Origin: Rhodococcus jostii RHA1
GTDB taxonomy: Bacteria; Actinomycetota; Actinomycetes; Mycobacteriales; Mycobacteriaceae
Length of the DNA stretch: 64,000 nucleotides
Reading direction: 5' to 3'
Assembly: GCF_000014565.1 (NCBI RefSeq)
Contig: NC_008268.1
Span: forward strand, 1,736,001 to 1,800,000
Part shown: positions 26,425 to 36,436 of the stretch, piece by piece
Position numbering within the stretch: the stretch's first letter is position 1
Layout of the letters: the number at the start of each line of letters is the position of its first letter
Made by a program: the position numbers and the translations under genes
Notes under the pieces: model-generated
The model's input: the letters and a program-made list of their open reading frames with translations, nothing else
Told to the model about the DNA's origin: nothing
Database searches by the model: none

Positions 26425-29400
26425 GGCCTGGCCCATTCCGGACCGTCGGCACCGGCACGCTTACGCAGCAAGCCTTCCCGCTCCAGCTCGGCGAGGAGGG
26501 CCGAGAGCTCGCCGTCCGGGAGCCGAGTGATGCGAGAGCCGCGTTCCATCGTCACCGGGCTCGTCCATGCGGCGGCGGTCAGCACACTCTTTGCAGAAGC
26601 ACGTTTCGCAGAAGGCAGGCCCGCCCCCACCGCGTCGGACGCCATGCGGTCCTCGGAAAGGACGTACTTCCCTTGGGCGATGGCGAGTGTTTCCTCGGAC
26701 ACCAATGCGTCCAGTGTCTCCCGCATCAACACGTCGTCAGCCGGCAGTCGTCGGTGTAAATCGGTCCGAGTCACCGGTCCCTTCTTCACCTCGGCGACGA
26801 TGAGGGTGCGCAGCAGCCGCGGGGAGAACTCCTGGGGACCGGGCTCGGGACGCGAACGGGAAGGTGCGACGGGTGTGTCAGATTCCGTCTCCAGAGGTTC
26901 GGCGAGTGCGTAGCGGATGTCCGGCTTACGCCCCACCTTGTCCATGAGATTCTTGTGCGCCAGCTTTCGGAGCGCCGACCAGATCTGCGCACGGTCGAGT
27001 CGCCACAGCTCAGTGAGCTCGGCGGTCGACACCGGACCGGACTTCGCTGCCGCGAGTAGTCGAGTGAAGAGGTAGTCGTCAGGTCGCGGAATTGCGCTTT
27101 CGGGCATCACTTCCCATGCCGAAGCAGAAACCGCTGGAGAGGGGTCAGAAACTACCTCGGGTACTGACGTCTCGACCTCGGCGACTATCGGTGCCGGAGG
27201 CTTTATTTCTGCCGGTTCCGGCGTCGTGACCGCCGGCTCGGCCAGGTGCACTACCCGCTCAACCAGATCGACGTCCACCGTCGGCTCAGCTGGCAACGGG
27301 ACGGGCAGTGACTCTGAGGGGAGCACGTTCGCTAGCTCCGCCTCAGCCACGTCCTCGGCGAGTGACTCGTCGTCGGGCAGTACCGGTGGCGTCCACGTCG
27401 AGGTCGAGACCGACTCCGCTGTGGAGACGGACCCGGGCGAGATCCCGCGCTTGTCGAGCTGAGCCCACAGCCCGCTCAGCGAACCGACGGGATCCAAGTA
27501 GTACTCCGACTCGCGGATCCTCCAGAACTCCCAACCGCAACGCTGGAGTTCTCGTTCGCGCTCCATGTCGCCGCGCACCTGTTCCGGTGATGTGTGGAAG
27601 GCGTCGCCGTCGCACTCGACCGCTAGCCGACCGGCTGCACCGGTGACCACCAGATCGATGCGGCGATTGTTCACCTCCACCTGTGGGTTCACGTGATATC
27701 CGCGTGCCACGAGGTCGAGGTAGATGCGCTGTTCGAAGAGGCTGTCGAAGTCTCGGTGGCGCTCGTCTCGCGTTACCCCCGCCGGCATCGGATTTGCCGG
27801 TGCCGGCGAGGTCGACTGCATGTAGGTGAGCAACGAATGCCGTAGGTCGGTCGAGCGCAACGAATCTGCCGTCCTCGAATGGAACAGCCACAGCTGGTCC
27901 TGCGCACGTGAGGCAGCCACGTTGTAGCGGCGTTGGTAGTCGTTTTTCGTCATCGCCGATATTTGCTGTTCGGGTGCGACCACCATCGACAGGAAGATGA
28001 CCTGCCGCTCGTCGCCCTGGAAGTCGGGTGGTGTTCCGATGCGAAGCCGGCGCTCGTCCCACACGTCGATGTCCAGGCGCTTGAGAAGCTCGTTTTGGAT
28101 GACGTCCACCTGTGACTGCCCCTGGAGCACCACGACACCGAAGGTCTTGCCGTCGTAGGCATTGTCGGACAGGCATTCCTCGATGGCATCGACGATGGCG
28201 AGCGCTTCGGGCCTGTTCGACAGTGTGGCGTTTCTCCCGGTAACGACCCCGCCCTCCACATAGGTGGTGCGCAGCGGCGGCAACCGGTCGGCGCCAAACT
28301 GGCGTACGGGCACCAGCGGCGCGTCGCGGTAGAACTGGTTGCTGGACCAGTTGATGATCTCGGGCATGCAGCGGAAATGCTCGCGCAGCCGGATAACCTG
28401 ACCAAACCTGGTCCGTAGCAGGGAGAACAGGCTGTCGCGGGGGGTGAAGCTGTTGCGGAGGTAGCCCGGCACGTCGTGCAGATACATGTCGAGGCGGTCG
28501 AATATTCCGTCCAGCGCACCCGACGATACCTCGCTGGGAGCGCACTGCTTGTCGTCGCCGACGACGATCACTCGCGGTGCGAGCCACAGCAGGAACAAAC
28601 TGCTGATGTCGGCCTGGCTGGCTTCATCGACGATCACGACGTCGAAGGTGTTAGGTTCCGGCGGAATCGACGCGAGTACCTGCTGGAGCGGCATCACCCA
28701 TGCGGGCACCGCACGCTGCGCGATCTGCATCGCTTCACGAGCCGAAGCGCGATAGGTCTCGGCATACTTGCCGGTGCCCTTGCCGATCGCCGACACATGC
28801 CCGCGGTACGCCTGCAGGGCCTGCACTTCGGTTGCCGTCATCCGTTGAAGACAACCCAACCAGGCTCGTTCCGCCGCCAGCCGCGCCGTCAGCTGGGCGA
28901 TATCAGCTTCGGCCGTCGCGAGGTCCAATTCCTGCTGCTTGTCTCGGCCCACCTCATGCTGGCGCTGCACCCAGGTGTGAGCGCGGCGCCAGGCCCACGC
29001 CTGGTCGAGGTTGTCGAGGCGCGTCGACCATCTCTCGTCATCCGCGGTCTCGGCGATCAGCGTCGCCAGTGCAGGAGCGCTGCCCTCGACCTGCCCGCGC
29101 AGGGTGTTCAAGTATCGCTCTTCTTCTTGTTGCTGCCCAGCCGTCGCAAGATCGGAGAGCGCTCGGGTGATTTCGTCGAAGTCTGCCGAGCCGAGCCCCT
29201 CGATCAAATCAACGCACTCAGGGGCTGGTGCTCCACCACACACCGCCGACACCTCGGCACTGAGTTGACTCATTCGGCTGCGGGCATCGTCCGCGTCATG
29301 AGTCGCCGCGACGGCACCGGCCGCGGCCGCGAGTGCTTGTGCATCCGAGACGCTTCGGATCCGAGGCGCGGCAGGGCTGATGCCGAGCAATACCTCCACC

Positions 29401-31733
29401 AGACCGTTTGCCTCGGCGACGAGCGCATCGACGTGCCTGATCTGCGCGACCGTCCGGTGCAGTTCATTGATCTGGACGGTGCGTGAACCGTTTACGTGGA
29501 CGACGATGCCGAGATCCCCGAGGAGTGTTGCGGCACTCTGCACGCAGTCGAGTGCACGAAGGTGTTCAGTGACTATGCGCGCCGATTCTGCGGTCGCGGC
29601 GTCTTCGCCGTCCACTGTCGCCAGTGCGCCCAGCTCCTCGACGGCCTTCTGTTCATCACTCTTACGAAAACGTGTTCGCCACTCCACACCCTTTTCCATT
29701 GCGACGGCCAACGCGCCGTAGGCATTCAGAGCGCGACGACCGACTACAGGTGTGTCGACGAGTCGCGGGCCGACGAAGGCGTCGGCGCCCTTGGCCATGT
29801 CGAGCAGGGCAGGGACCTCCGCGGTCCTCGACCATAGATGTGAGGTGTGACCCGACAGCACACCCTCGGCCGCGTTCTGGAGCGCCGGCTCAAAGGCTCG
29901 AACTTCGGCAACCTTGGCCTGGAGGCGCTCGCACCGGCGTTGCACATCCATCAGCGTCGGTGCCGGTGCTCCGCCGAGCAACTGAAGAACCTGTGCGGCG
30001 CCCGGATTGATATCTGCAGGCCGGATGGACGCCCGCGTGCACAGCTGCTGCAACTCGGGTAGTGGGGGAAGAAGGTGGTCGACGGCGGGCAACGACTGGT
30101 CGAGCCGCCCCGCGCGGGTTGGGCTCGATCGGAGGGTCAGCGCGATCAGGGTTCGGAACTGGTCACTGGTGAGCGGGGGTGTGTCAGCGTTGACCGGACC
30201 TGGGAGCCAGTCGAACTGCTCCGCCTGGTTGGTGACCTCTCGAACGATTGCTGCGGCAGTCCCTGAGTACCCCGGTGACACTTCCGGGTGCTGGAACGTT
30301 TCGGACTCACGCAGGGCTCGGATGTCTTCGGTAATCTTCGCGCGGCGACTCAGTGCCTGACGACGTTTGTCGGTGAGATCGGCGATCCGAGACTCGGCAT
30401 CGTTCTTACTGAATGATGCTTTCCGGGTAGCTATCTCGGCAACGCTCTTGTTGAGCTCATCGGAGCCACCCCGTCCGATATCCGTGATGGAGACACATAG
30501 CTCCTGCATCTCCTCCGGCAATTTGTCTCGTAGTACCCGGAGCGCCTGCGACTTCTCACTGGTGACGAGGACACGCTGCCCGTTCGCGAGCAACGCTGAG
30601 ACGAGGTTGGCGATGGTGTGGGTCTTGCCTGTTCCGGGTGGACCTTCCACTACGACGCCGCTATCGTCCGCGAGTCGTTCGATGATCTCGCTCTGTTCAC
30701 GGTTGGCGGGCAAGGGAAACAACGGATCTTCAGCGAGAGCTGCTGACGGCGCGGAGCCTGTCCTCTCGAGCCACGCGACTCGCTCATTCGGCTCGATGGC
30801 CGTCACCAACTGCGCAAGTCCCAGCGGAACGGTGCTGTCGTTGCGCTCCGCAGCAGCGATCATCGTCTCGTAGTACTCAACCAGTGCGAACGCGCCTCGC
30901 TTACGCAGTACCAGTGCTGGTGACGGAGTTAGGACGCGACCCGACGGCGAGTCCGTCCCGTTCTCTTCGACCTCCACGTTCGTGGTGAGCGCACGCGCGG
31001 CCCATTCCTTGAGGAAAACGAGGATGTTCTCATCGACGGGAGACGTCGCTTCGTGCAACCGCTCCTGGAGAGCGCGTGAACCCGATACGTCGAACACCTC
31101 GAGACCAGTCAGCAGCTGTGTGTCCTCGAGCCTCGGCGCAGTGTCGGCATTGAGCCGTACCAGTAGGTCCCCGGTGGTTTCGTCGCGTTCTACGGAAACT
31201 GGCTGCGTAATAATATGCGTGCAGATGTCTTCGCCGGCGACCTTTGCCGACAGCTCCAACAGCCCGGAAGCCAGAACCAGCTCGACGGACTCGGGGCGCG
31301 ACACCACCTCCTGCAAGGCGTGCTGCAGCGCCCGGTAGAGCTCCCAATACGGCCGTCGCTCCTGGTCGAGCTGAGCCCACATTCGCCACTCGGACAGCCA
31401 CCGTGTGAATTCGCCCTCGACGGCCGGTGCGTTGGGTACAAGTTCCAACGAGGCACTCGAGTCTGTGGGATCGCCCTGGATCCACTCTCGAAGGTCCCGG
31501 GGTACTTCGGGCGGCTCCTCCAACGCAACCCGCCGCGACCGAATCACTACTTCACCTGCGGTGACTTCGAAATCCACTGACACCGAGAGACGGCTCTCGT
31601 TCAGCCAGATGATGTCGTCGTGGAGGCGGAGGTTTCGGACCGGCTTGGTCCGCGCCTTGACCAGTTCCTGCAGGAACTGCATGAGCCGCTGAACCCGGTC
31701 TTTGAGCTGGGGGTCGTCTTCCCGAACCTCCAC
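26421..31733 (-). CDS. SF1 (Upf1-like) helicase with REase_MTES-type nuclease and winged helices
   Basis: The 1,770-residue protein has several parts. An N-terminal region of about 340 residues is unknown. The AAA_11-like half has GPPGTGKT at residues 364-371. A long coiled-coil insertion follows. The second half has VIVDEASQAD (Walker B), GDDKQCAPS and the LREHFRC and VAASRAQDQL motifs. After that comes a restriction-endonuclease-fold domain with RRIDLVV and AVECDGD, the D-ExD-like pattern of Vsr/MTES nucleases. The C-terminal 200 residues hold three winged-helix-like modules. Similar helicase-nuclease fusions occur in bacterial defence loci. It is coupled to the next helicase gene by a GTGA overlap. 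It is 133 bases from the gene upstream. Confidence 0.87.
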   Translation of the reverse strand: MEVREDDPQLKDRVQRLMQFLQELVKARTKPVRNLRLHDDIIWLNESRLSVSVDFEVTAGEVVIRSRRVALEEPPEVPRDLREWIQGDPTDSSASLELVPNAPAVEGEFTRWLSEWRMWAQLDQERRPYWELYRALQHALQEVVSRPESVELVLASGLLELSAKVAGEDICTHIITQPVSVERDETTGDLLVRLNADTAPRLEDTQLLTGLEVFDVSGSRALQERLHEATSPVDENILVFLKEWAARALTTNVEVEENGTDSPSGRVLTPSPALVLRKRGAFALVEYYETMIAAAERNDSTVPLGLAQLVTAIEPNERVAWLERTGSAPSAALAEDPLFPLPANREQSEIIERLADDSGVVVEGPPGTGKTHTIANLVSALLANGQRVLVTSEKSQALRVLRDKLPEEMQELCVSITDIGRGGSDELNKSVAEIATRKASFSKNDAESRIADLTDKRRQALSRRAKITEDIRALRESETFQHPEVSPGYSGTAAAIVREVTNQAEQFDWLPGPVNADTPPLTSDQFRTLIALTLRSSPTRAGRLDQSLPAVDHLLPPLPELQQLCTRASIRPADINPGAAQVLQLLGGAPAPTLMDVQRRCERLQAKVAEVRAFEPALQNAAEGVLSGHTSHLWSRTAEVPALLDMAKGADAFVGPRLVDTPVVGRRALNAYGALAVAMEKGVEWRTRFRKSDEQKAVEELGALATVDGEDAATAESARIVTEHLRALDCVQSAATLLGDLGIVVHVNGSRTVQINELHRTVAQIRHVDALVAEANGLVEVLLGISPAAPRIRSVSDAQALAAAAGAVAATHDADDARSRMSQLSAEVSAVCGGAPAPECVDLIEGLGSADFDEITRALSDLATAGQQQEEERYLNTLRGQVEGSAPALATLIAETADDERWSTRLDNLDQAWAWRRAHTWVQRQHEVGRDKQQELDLATAEADIAQLTARLAAERAWLGCLQRMTATEVQALQAYRGHVSAIGKGTGKYAETYRASAREAMQIAQRAVPAWVMPLQQVLASIPPEPNTFDVVIVDEASQADISSLFLLWLAPRVIVVGDDKQCAPSEVSSGALDGIFDRLDMYLHDVPGYLRNSFTPRDSLFSLLRTRFGQVIRLREHFRCMPEIINWSSNQFYRDAPLVPVRQFGADRLPPLRTTYVEGGVVTGRNATLSNRPEALAIVDAIEECLSDNAYDGKTFGVVVLQGQSQVDVIQNELLKRLDIDVWDERRLRIGTPPDFQGDERQVIFLSMVVAPEQQISAMTKNDYQRRYNVAASRAQDQLWLFHSRTADSLRSTDLRHSLLTYMQSTSPAPANPMPAGVTRDERHRDFDSLFEQRIYLDLVARGYHVNPQVEVNNRRIDLVVTGAAGRLAVECDGDAFHTSPEQVRGDMERERELQRCGWEFWRIRESEYYLDPVGSLSGLWAQLDKRGISPGSVSTAESVSTSTWTPPVLPDDESLAEDVAEAELANVLPSESLPVPLPAEPTVDVDLVERVVHLAEPAVTTPEPAEIKPPAPIVAEVETSVPEVVSDPSPAVSASAWEVMPESAIPRPDDYLFTRLLAAAKSGPVSTAELTELWRLDRAQIWSALRKLAHKNLMDKVGRKPDIRYALAEPLETESDTPVAPSRSRPEPGPQEFSPRLLRTLIVAEVKKGPVTRTDLHRRLPADDVLMRETLDALVSEETLAIAQGKYVLSEDRMASDAVGAGLPSAKRASAKSVLTAAAWTSPVTMERGSRITRLPDGELSALLAELEREGLLRKRAGADGPEWARP

Positions 31734-31866
31734 AGAATCGCCCCCTTCGTGCCTGTGCGCCTACTGCGCGCCCGTACCGTGTAACAGGGTAATGACCAGG
31801 TAAGACACTCGCGCGACGGAGTCCTCAATTCCATCCGCGGTATCCGCTACGTGAATGACACGAGTC

Positions 31867-33543
31867 CTACCGTGGAAGTCCTAGAAGGTCCCAGCGATTC
31901 CTTCCGTGCGCCACCCGATCGAGTTCGATCGCGTGATGTCCTTTCCGCTCGCGACGAGGATCGCGTGCAACCCATGCATCGGTCGCTCGCCTGATGCCGT
32001 CTGCTACGTCTTCCGCGGCGAGAATGTAGATCGACTTGGACGCATTCGACAGATCGACGAATGCCCAGAACTCCGTGCCGGTGTCGTCGTTCGCCAGGCT
32101 TTCGTCGCTCTTCTGCGCCTGCCAGGTGCCCGCGGTGCGTGTCTTGACTCTGACGATCAGGGGCGAAGCACCCGGGCGAATGATCCGCACAGCTGTACGT
32201 CTTGACGTCGTCACGCGTTCGCCATGCGCGCCCTTCGCCCGGACGGCCTTCAGGAACCAGTCGATGCCCAAGTCCGCGGTGCCGGTCTGCTTCGATGAGC
32301 CTGATTGCCTAACACCTGGAAAGGCAGTATGGACGTGTCCGACCGGTGCGCACTCGGCCGGCGTCTCACCCTGACGCTTCGAGCCGAGTGGACGCCCCGA
32401 CCTGTCGTGGAGAATCCACAGCTCCCAACCATCAGGGTCGCCTGCCTCGCCGGGATCGTGCCGATTGATCACCGCGGCCGCGGCCGACGACGGATCCGGA
32501 AAGCGGCGCCCCTTCAGCTCGCCCTTGGTGATGTTGGTTTCTCCTGACGTCGGGTCGCACACTGCGAGCGTGCGAAATCCCGCGCAGTCGAGGTACACCC
32601 GCCATCGACGTCCGACCGCGGCGGATCCGACAGGCTCCTGCACCGCTGGGGACGCGGGAGCAGTCGGCACCGGTGTCGCATTCGAGACCGGCTTTGGCGC
32701 CGGTTTCACGTTTCGGGGCGGTGCGGCGCCCGGGGCCCGCAGCGGCACGGGCGTGACAAGCGGCTTCGGGCTCGCCAGTGGTGATGCCTTCACAGCAGGC
32801 GGTGGCGTCTCGGGCACTTCTGGAGCAACGATCTCCCAGAGCTGCGCCAGGCGCATCGTAGACAGGGCAGCTAACGGCGTGCCCGCAACTGCAGCGGCCA
32901 GCTGTTTGGTGCCTGCGTCTCCTCCGAGAGTCGAGGCCAGCCGTGCGAGTTCGCGGAGTCCCATTTCGCGATCTTCCTCGGGCACCGAGATGTGGCCGCC
33001 TGCTACGAACCAGCCGTCGCACACCCAGCCCCACGTCATTCGCGCATCGTCGTCGAGTGTGTCCAGCTCGTCAGCGAGTCGGCTGAACGCCTCGCCGTGC
33101 AGCTGGGACTCGTCCAGCAGGCCGGCCTTCATGATGATCTCGTCGACCGACGCCAGCCCTTCAAGCGCATCGAGCGCATTCAGGAACTTGTCAGCCGAGT
33201 CCTGCGGTGACTCCTCCGCATGAACGACGACCTCGCAGTATTGCGACAGGCTCTTGGTGAGTTCGAGAATGGCGGGGGTGACCGAAGAGTCGAACAGAAC
33301 GACGTCGGGGTGCGTGACGAATCCGTCTTCGGGAGTCTCAGCACCCTGGACGAGTATGTGAACGAATCCCGGCCCGTCCTCCGACCCTGGAACGAAGCTG
33401 CACCTCTCCACGGCAGACAGCAGCGCTCGTCGTGAATGAGTGGAAAACGGAAAGTCTGTGCCGGCAGACAGTCCCTCCCTAGTAATCCACACGTAGGGAT
33501 GGTCGACAAGGATCTGGCCGTTGATGCCGTCGTACCGTTCCAC
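31867..33543 (-). CDS. PH-like (DUF4429-like) domain protein with unknown C-terminal domains
   Basis: The 558-residue protein begins with the RYDGINGQILV...YVWITREGL domain also found on the sigma factor at 21720-23282. Helical regions and a Pro/Ala-rich linker (about 265-320) follow. A small domain with RVYLDCAGFRTLAVCD comes next, and the last 130 residues contain IRPGASPLIVRVKTR and YILAAEDVADGI, which could be a degenerate PD-(D/E)xK fold, though no full active site is visible. GTG 33543 follows GGAGAG at 5 bases; a longer open frame upstream is shadow sequence. It is the first gene of operon B and divergent from terD. Confidence 0.75.
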   Translation of the reverse strand: MERYDGINGQILVDHPYVWITREGLSAGTDFPFSTHSRRALLSAVERCSFVPGSEDGPGFVHILVQGAETPEDGFVTHPDVVLFDSSVTPAILELTKSLSQYCEVVVHAEESPQDSADKFLNALDALEGLASVDEIIMKAGLLDESQLHGEAFSRLADELDTLDDDARMTWGWVCDGWFVAGGHISVPEEDREMGLRELARLASTLGGDAGTKQLAAAVAGTPLAALSTMRLAQLWEIVAPEVPETPPPAVKASPLASPKPLVTPVPLRAPGAAPPRNVKPAPKPVSNATPVPTAPASPAVQEPVGSAAVGRRWRVYLDCAGFRTLAVCDPTSGETNITKGELKGRRFPDPSSAAAAVINRHDPGEAGDPDGWELWILHDRSGRPLGSKRQGETPAECAPVGHVHTAFPGVRQSGSSKQTGTADLGIDWFLKAVRAKGAHGERVTTSRRTAVRIIRPGASPLIVRVKTRTAGTWQAQKSDESLANDDTGTEFWAFVDLSNASKSIYILAAEDVADGIRRATDAWVARDPRRERKGHHAIELDRVAHGRNRWDLLGLPR

Positions 33544-33709
33544 CGCGTCTCTCCTGCTCAAGCTATGAGTCGTCACGCTCACACGGATAGTCGGACCGAT
33601 CGCGCGGTGCGTTACCGGTCGCGTCATCAGTGCTGTGGCTATTGTGAGGGCGAACAGCGAAAACCGGGACGCCGATCTGGTCGTCGTCCGCAGTCTCGAA
33701 AGGACCACC

Positions 33710-34285
33710 ATGGGCGTCACTCTGGCCAAAGGCGGCAATGTTTCCCTGTCGAAGGCGGCACCGAACCTGACAACGGTGTCGGTCGGACTCGGCTGGGATG
33801 CACGCAGCACAACCGGCGCACCCTTCGACCTAGACGCGAGCGCCCTTGCCACCGGTCAAGACCGCAAGGTGCTCTCCGACCTGCACTTCGTGTTCTACAA
33901 CAACCTCCGCTCCCCCGACGGTTCGATCGAGCACACTGGCGACAACCTCACCGGCGAGGGAGATGGCGATGACGAATCGATCAACGTCGACCTGTCCGCC
34001 GTTCCGCCGAACGTCACAAACATTTTCTTCCCGGTCTCCATCCACGACGCCGACACCCGCGGCCAGTCCTTCGGGCAGGTCACCAACGCCTTCATCCGCG
34101 TCGTCGACAGCACCACCGGAATAGAACTTGCGCGCTACGACCTCACCGAAGATGCGTCCAGCGAAACCGCCATGCTCTTCGGCGAGGTCTACCGCCACAA
34201 CGGGGAATGGAAGTTCCGCGCAATCGGGCAGGGCTACGCCTCCGGACTCGCCGGCATCGCACGCGACTACGGCGTTAATATCTGA
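33710..34285 (+). CDS. terD: TerD-family stress/tellurium-resistance protein
   Basis: The 191-residue protein is a full-length TerD/TerE-type protein. It has GVTLAKGGNVSLSK at the start, GLGWDAR, the FDLDASA calcium-binding segment, DLHFVFYNN, GDDESINVDL and RVVDSTTGIELARYDL. TerD proteins bind calcium and belong to stress, phage-resistance and metallo-oxyanion-resistance systems. ATG 33710 follows AAAGGA at 6 bases. The gene is the only plus-strand gene inside the island, divergent from operon B across 166 bases and convergent with operon A. A TATTGT box at 33640-33645 may be its -10. Confidence 0.92.
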   Translation: MGVTLAKGGNVSLSKAAPNLTTVSVGLGWDARSTTGAPFDLDASALATGQDRKVLSDLHFVFYNNLRSPDGSIEHTGDNLTGEGDGDDESINVDLSAVPPNVTNIFFPVSIHDADTRGQSFGQVTNAFIRVVDSTTGIELARYDLTEDASSETAMLFGEVYRHNGEWKFRAIGQGYASGLAGIARDYGVNI

Positions 34286-34322
34286 GGCTCCGAGGAGCGC
34301 CAAGGTTCATCGCGCCCGAACG

Positions 34323-34368
34323 GCCCCAGCGAGAAGGTGAAACAACTCGGCACCTGACTCGCTGGGGC
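34323..34368. terminator. bidirectional stem-loop between terD and operon A
   Basis: An 11-base-pair stem (GCCCCAGCGAG at 34323-34333 with CTCGCTGGGGC at 34358-34368) has a second 5-base-pair stem inside its loop. It sits in the 146 bases between the convergent stops of terD and the DUF262 gene. It could end transcription from both sides. Confidence 0.7.
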
Positions 34369-34431
34369 GTTATGGCCCGAGCACATTCGGGCCGATGCGA
34401 ATCTCGTATCTTGCCAACCGGGCAATATCGC

Positions 34432-36396
34432 TCAGCTGGTAGACAGAGTCAGCCGGGCCTCTTCGCCATTGCTAAGCGCCTCGTCGTCGTCCTGCCCGAA
34501 CTCGGCTTCGAATTCTGCGTCGAGGTCAGCGCGTGAAATATCGTCACTGACTACATCATCAACAGGTATCGACTTACCCGTCGCTTCCTCGATGAGGGAT
34601 ACGAGCTGCCGCTGCCGATCAGACATGAAGGCTTCGAAATCGTCTGACCGAAGCAGGTTCGGATTGATCAGGTGGCTCGAGAGATACCCATCCAGGGTCT
34701 CGGCGGCGATGACCGGCGCGTTCCCCTTGCCTCGTTCGAGACCTGCCAGGTAAAGCGACGGAGCCTCGCCGCCAATGATTCTGTTGGTCCTGAAAGACAG
34801 CGGGGTCTTGTTGATGATCGAGTCATAGACGGAACGCTGGATCCCGTTCGTTTCACACCACTTCTTTGGGAAAATGTGGTGGATGTCCACGTTCTCGCCG
34901 AAGAACACCGTGTGGTCGAACTCCTGACCTGATCGGAAGTCCTTCGCGCCCTTCAACATCAGCAGAGCATTCACTCCCTTGTACGCCGCAGACAAGCGCA
35001 TCCTCATCGTCTTCAGTCGCTCCGCGCGGAACGATGCATCGAGCACTGTCGTCGGCTCCGGACCTCCGCGCATCCACTCAGGAACCTCAATAAAGTCCTT
35101 GGCAATTCGGTTCTCCGTCGTGGAGCCGTACAGCTCGCCAAACACGCCGTTCCAATACCAATTGACAAGCTTCGCGTGGTTTGTGACATGGTCGACGTCA
35201 TCGCCGATGTCCGCCAAAATCGCCGCGAGGGGGATTATCTGGGTCTGGTACGGAAGGTCGAAGATGCGATATATGTGGAGCCGATGAAGGAACTTCGCGG
35301 CCGCGACGAATCCCTGTTCGACCTGGTCTTGGTACTTCACGTACGCAGAGAGCGGCAAATTGAGAAGCGCTTGACGATTACCGATCACCTGCGGCAGCTC
35401 CTTGCCAGTCTTCCCCGCAGCAGCGGCATCTCGGCGCTTTTCACGAGTGTGAAAAAGCGAGATGACATGCAAGAAGTCAGTGTTTGACACTTCCGCAAGA
35501 ATTCCCGATTTCGCGTCCGCGAGGCGGTGCGTCCGCGCCAAGCGTGCCTGCCGGCCTACCCTCGTCCCTTCACCGAACCAGTCCTTGCGAAGTTCGTAGC
35601 CCTCGGCGGCGTACATGGCAGTAATCAACTCGAAGGCGTCAAGAGCCTTACCTCCGGTATTCACCTTCTCGAACACAACGCAGACGGCTTCCTTCGAAGT
35701 GTCCTTGTCGAGGGCGATCACCGGGACGTGGTAACTGGTGAAGTTCTCGACTATCTGCTCCTGGAATGTGTTCAGAAGTGTCCATTTCTCCTGAAAGCTG
35801 CTCGGGTCGGATGCCATGAAGTGACTGACGCACTCCTTCTGCCACTCAGGGAAGTCGAACACCATCGACACCGGGAACATCAAATTCTCGAACTCGCCCA
35901 TCCTGGTCGAAAGGTCGAGCTCCGTCTTCCGTCCGAAATCGCTCCTGATAACCCGGTCTTCGGGAACACCGAAGATCGCGTCCTCTCTATCGACCAACGG
36001 ATCGAGAGCCTTCTCGATGTCGATGTAAAACCAGCGCTTCACCGGGCGCTTCTTGGGTGTCACGGTCTCGACCACCTGCTTGCGCAGCGTCACTTGGTAC
36101 AACGACGTCATCCGCTGCTGACCATCGAGAAGGAGTGCCGACGGAGGCTGCTCCGCCGCTACACGTGGTGCCCCTTCCACGGGCCTCGGCTTGAACTCGA
36201 CGCCCCCGCCCGTCTCCAAGGTCATGAGTGCACCGACCGGGAACGCCCTGGACACCGAGGCTATGAGACTGCGAATCCGCTCCTCGTCCCAGACCCAGCT
36301 CCGCTGAAAGTCGGGCAGCTGAAGCTTGCCCTTCTCACAGTCCGTCAGCAGCTCCCCCAGGAGGATGGGATTGGTCTTGAACATAGCTTTCGCCAC
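34432..36396 (-). CDS. DUF262-HNH (GmrSD-like) protein
   Basis: The 654-residue protein starts with a DUF262/ParB-like NTPase domain (LPDFQRSWVW at 27-36 and LLLDGQQRMTSL with DGQQR at 91-95). After a helical middle it has a DUF1524-type HNH nuclease motif, DIHHIFPKKWC. This is the organisation of GmrSD-type modification-dependent or NTP-dependent DNA nucleases and of many predicted defence effectors. It is the last gene of operon A, 40 bases after the GIY-YIG gene. The acidic tail (EAEFGQDDDEAL) is typical of the group. The target is unknown. Confidence 0.88.
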   Translation of the reverse strand: MAKAMFKTNPILLGELLTDCEKGKLQLPDFQRSWVWDEERIRSLIASVSRAFPVGALMTLETGGGVEFKPRPVEGAPRVAAEQPPSALLLDGQQRMTSLYQVTLRKQVVETVTPKKRPVKRWFYIDIEKALDPLVDREDAIFGVPEDRVIRSDFGRKTELDLSTRMGEFENLMFPVSMVFDFPEWQKECVSHFMASDPSSFQEKWTLLNTFQEQIVENFTSYHVPVIALDKDTSKEAVCVVFEKVNTGGKALDAFELITAMYAAEGYELRKDWFGEGTRVGRQARLARTHRLADAKSGILAEVSNTDFLHVISLFHTREKRRDAAAAGKTGKELPQVIGNRQALLNLPLSAYVKYQDQVEQGFVAAAKFLHRLHIYRIFDLPYQTQIIPLAAILADIGDDVDHVTNHAKLVNWYWNGVFGELYGSTTENRIAKDFIEVPEWMRGGPEPTTVLDASFRAERLKTMRMRLSAAYKGVNALLMLKGAKDFRSGQEFDHTVFFGENVDIHHIFPKKWCETNGIQRSVYDSIINKTPLSFRTNRIIGGEAPSLYLAGLERGKGNAPVIAAETLDGYLSSHLINPNLLRSDDFEAFMSDRQRQLVSLIEEATGKSIPVDDVVSDDISRADLDAEFEAEFGQDDDEALSNGEEARLTLSTS

Positions 36397-36436
36397 GGTG
36401 ACACCTCAATCTTCTGGCAACGAAATGGTATGGACC

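Noticed and set aside
34428..34450. tRNA-like GCTCAGCTGGTAGA D-arm sequence
   Set aside because: It overlaps the end of the DUF262 gene, and no acceptor stem, anticodon arm or T-arm follows. It looks like chance similarity.
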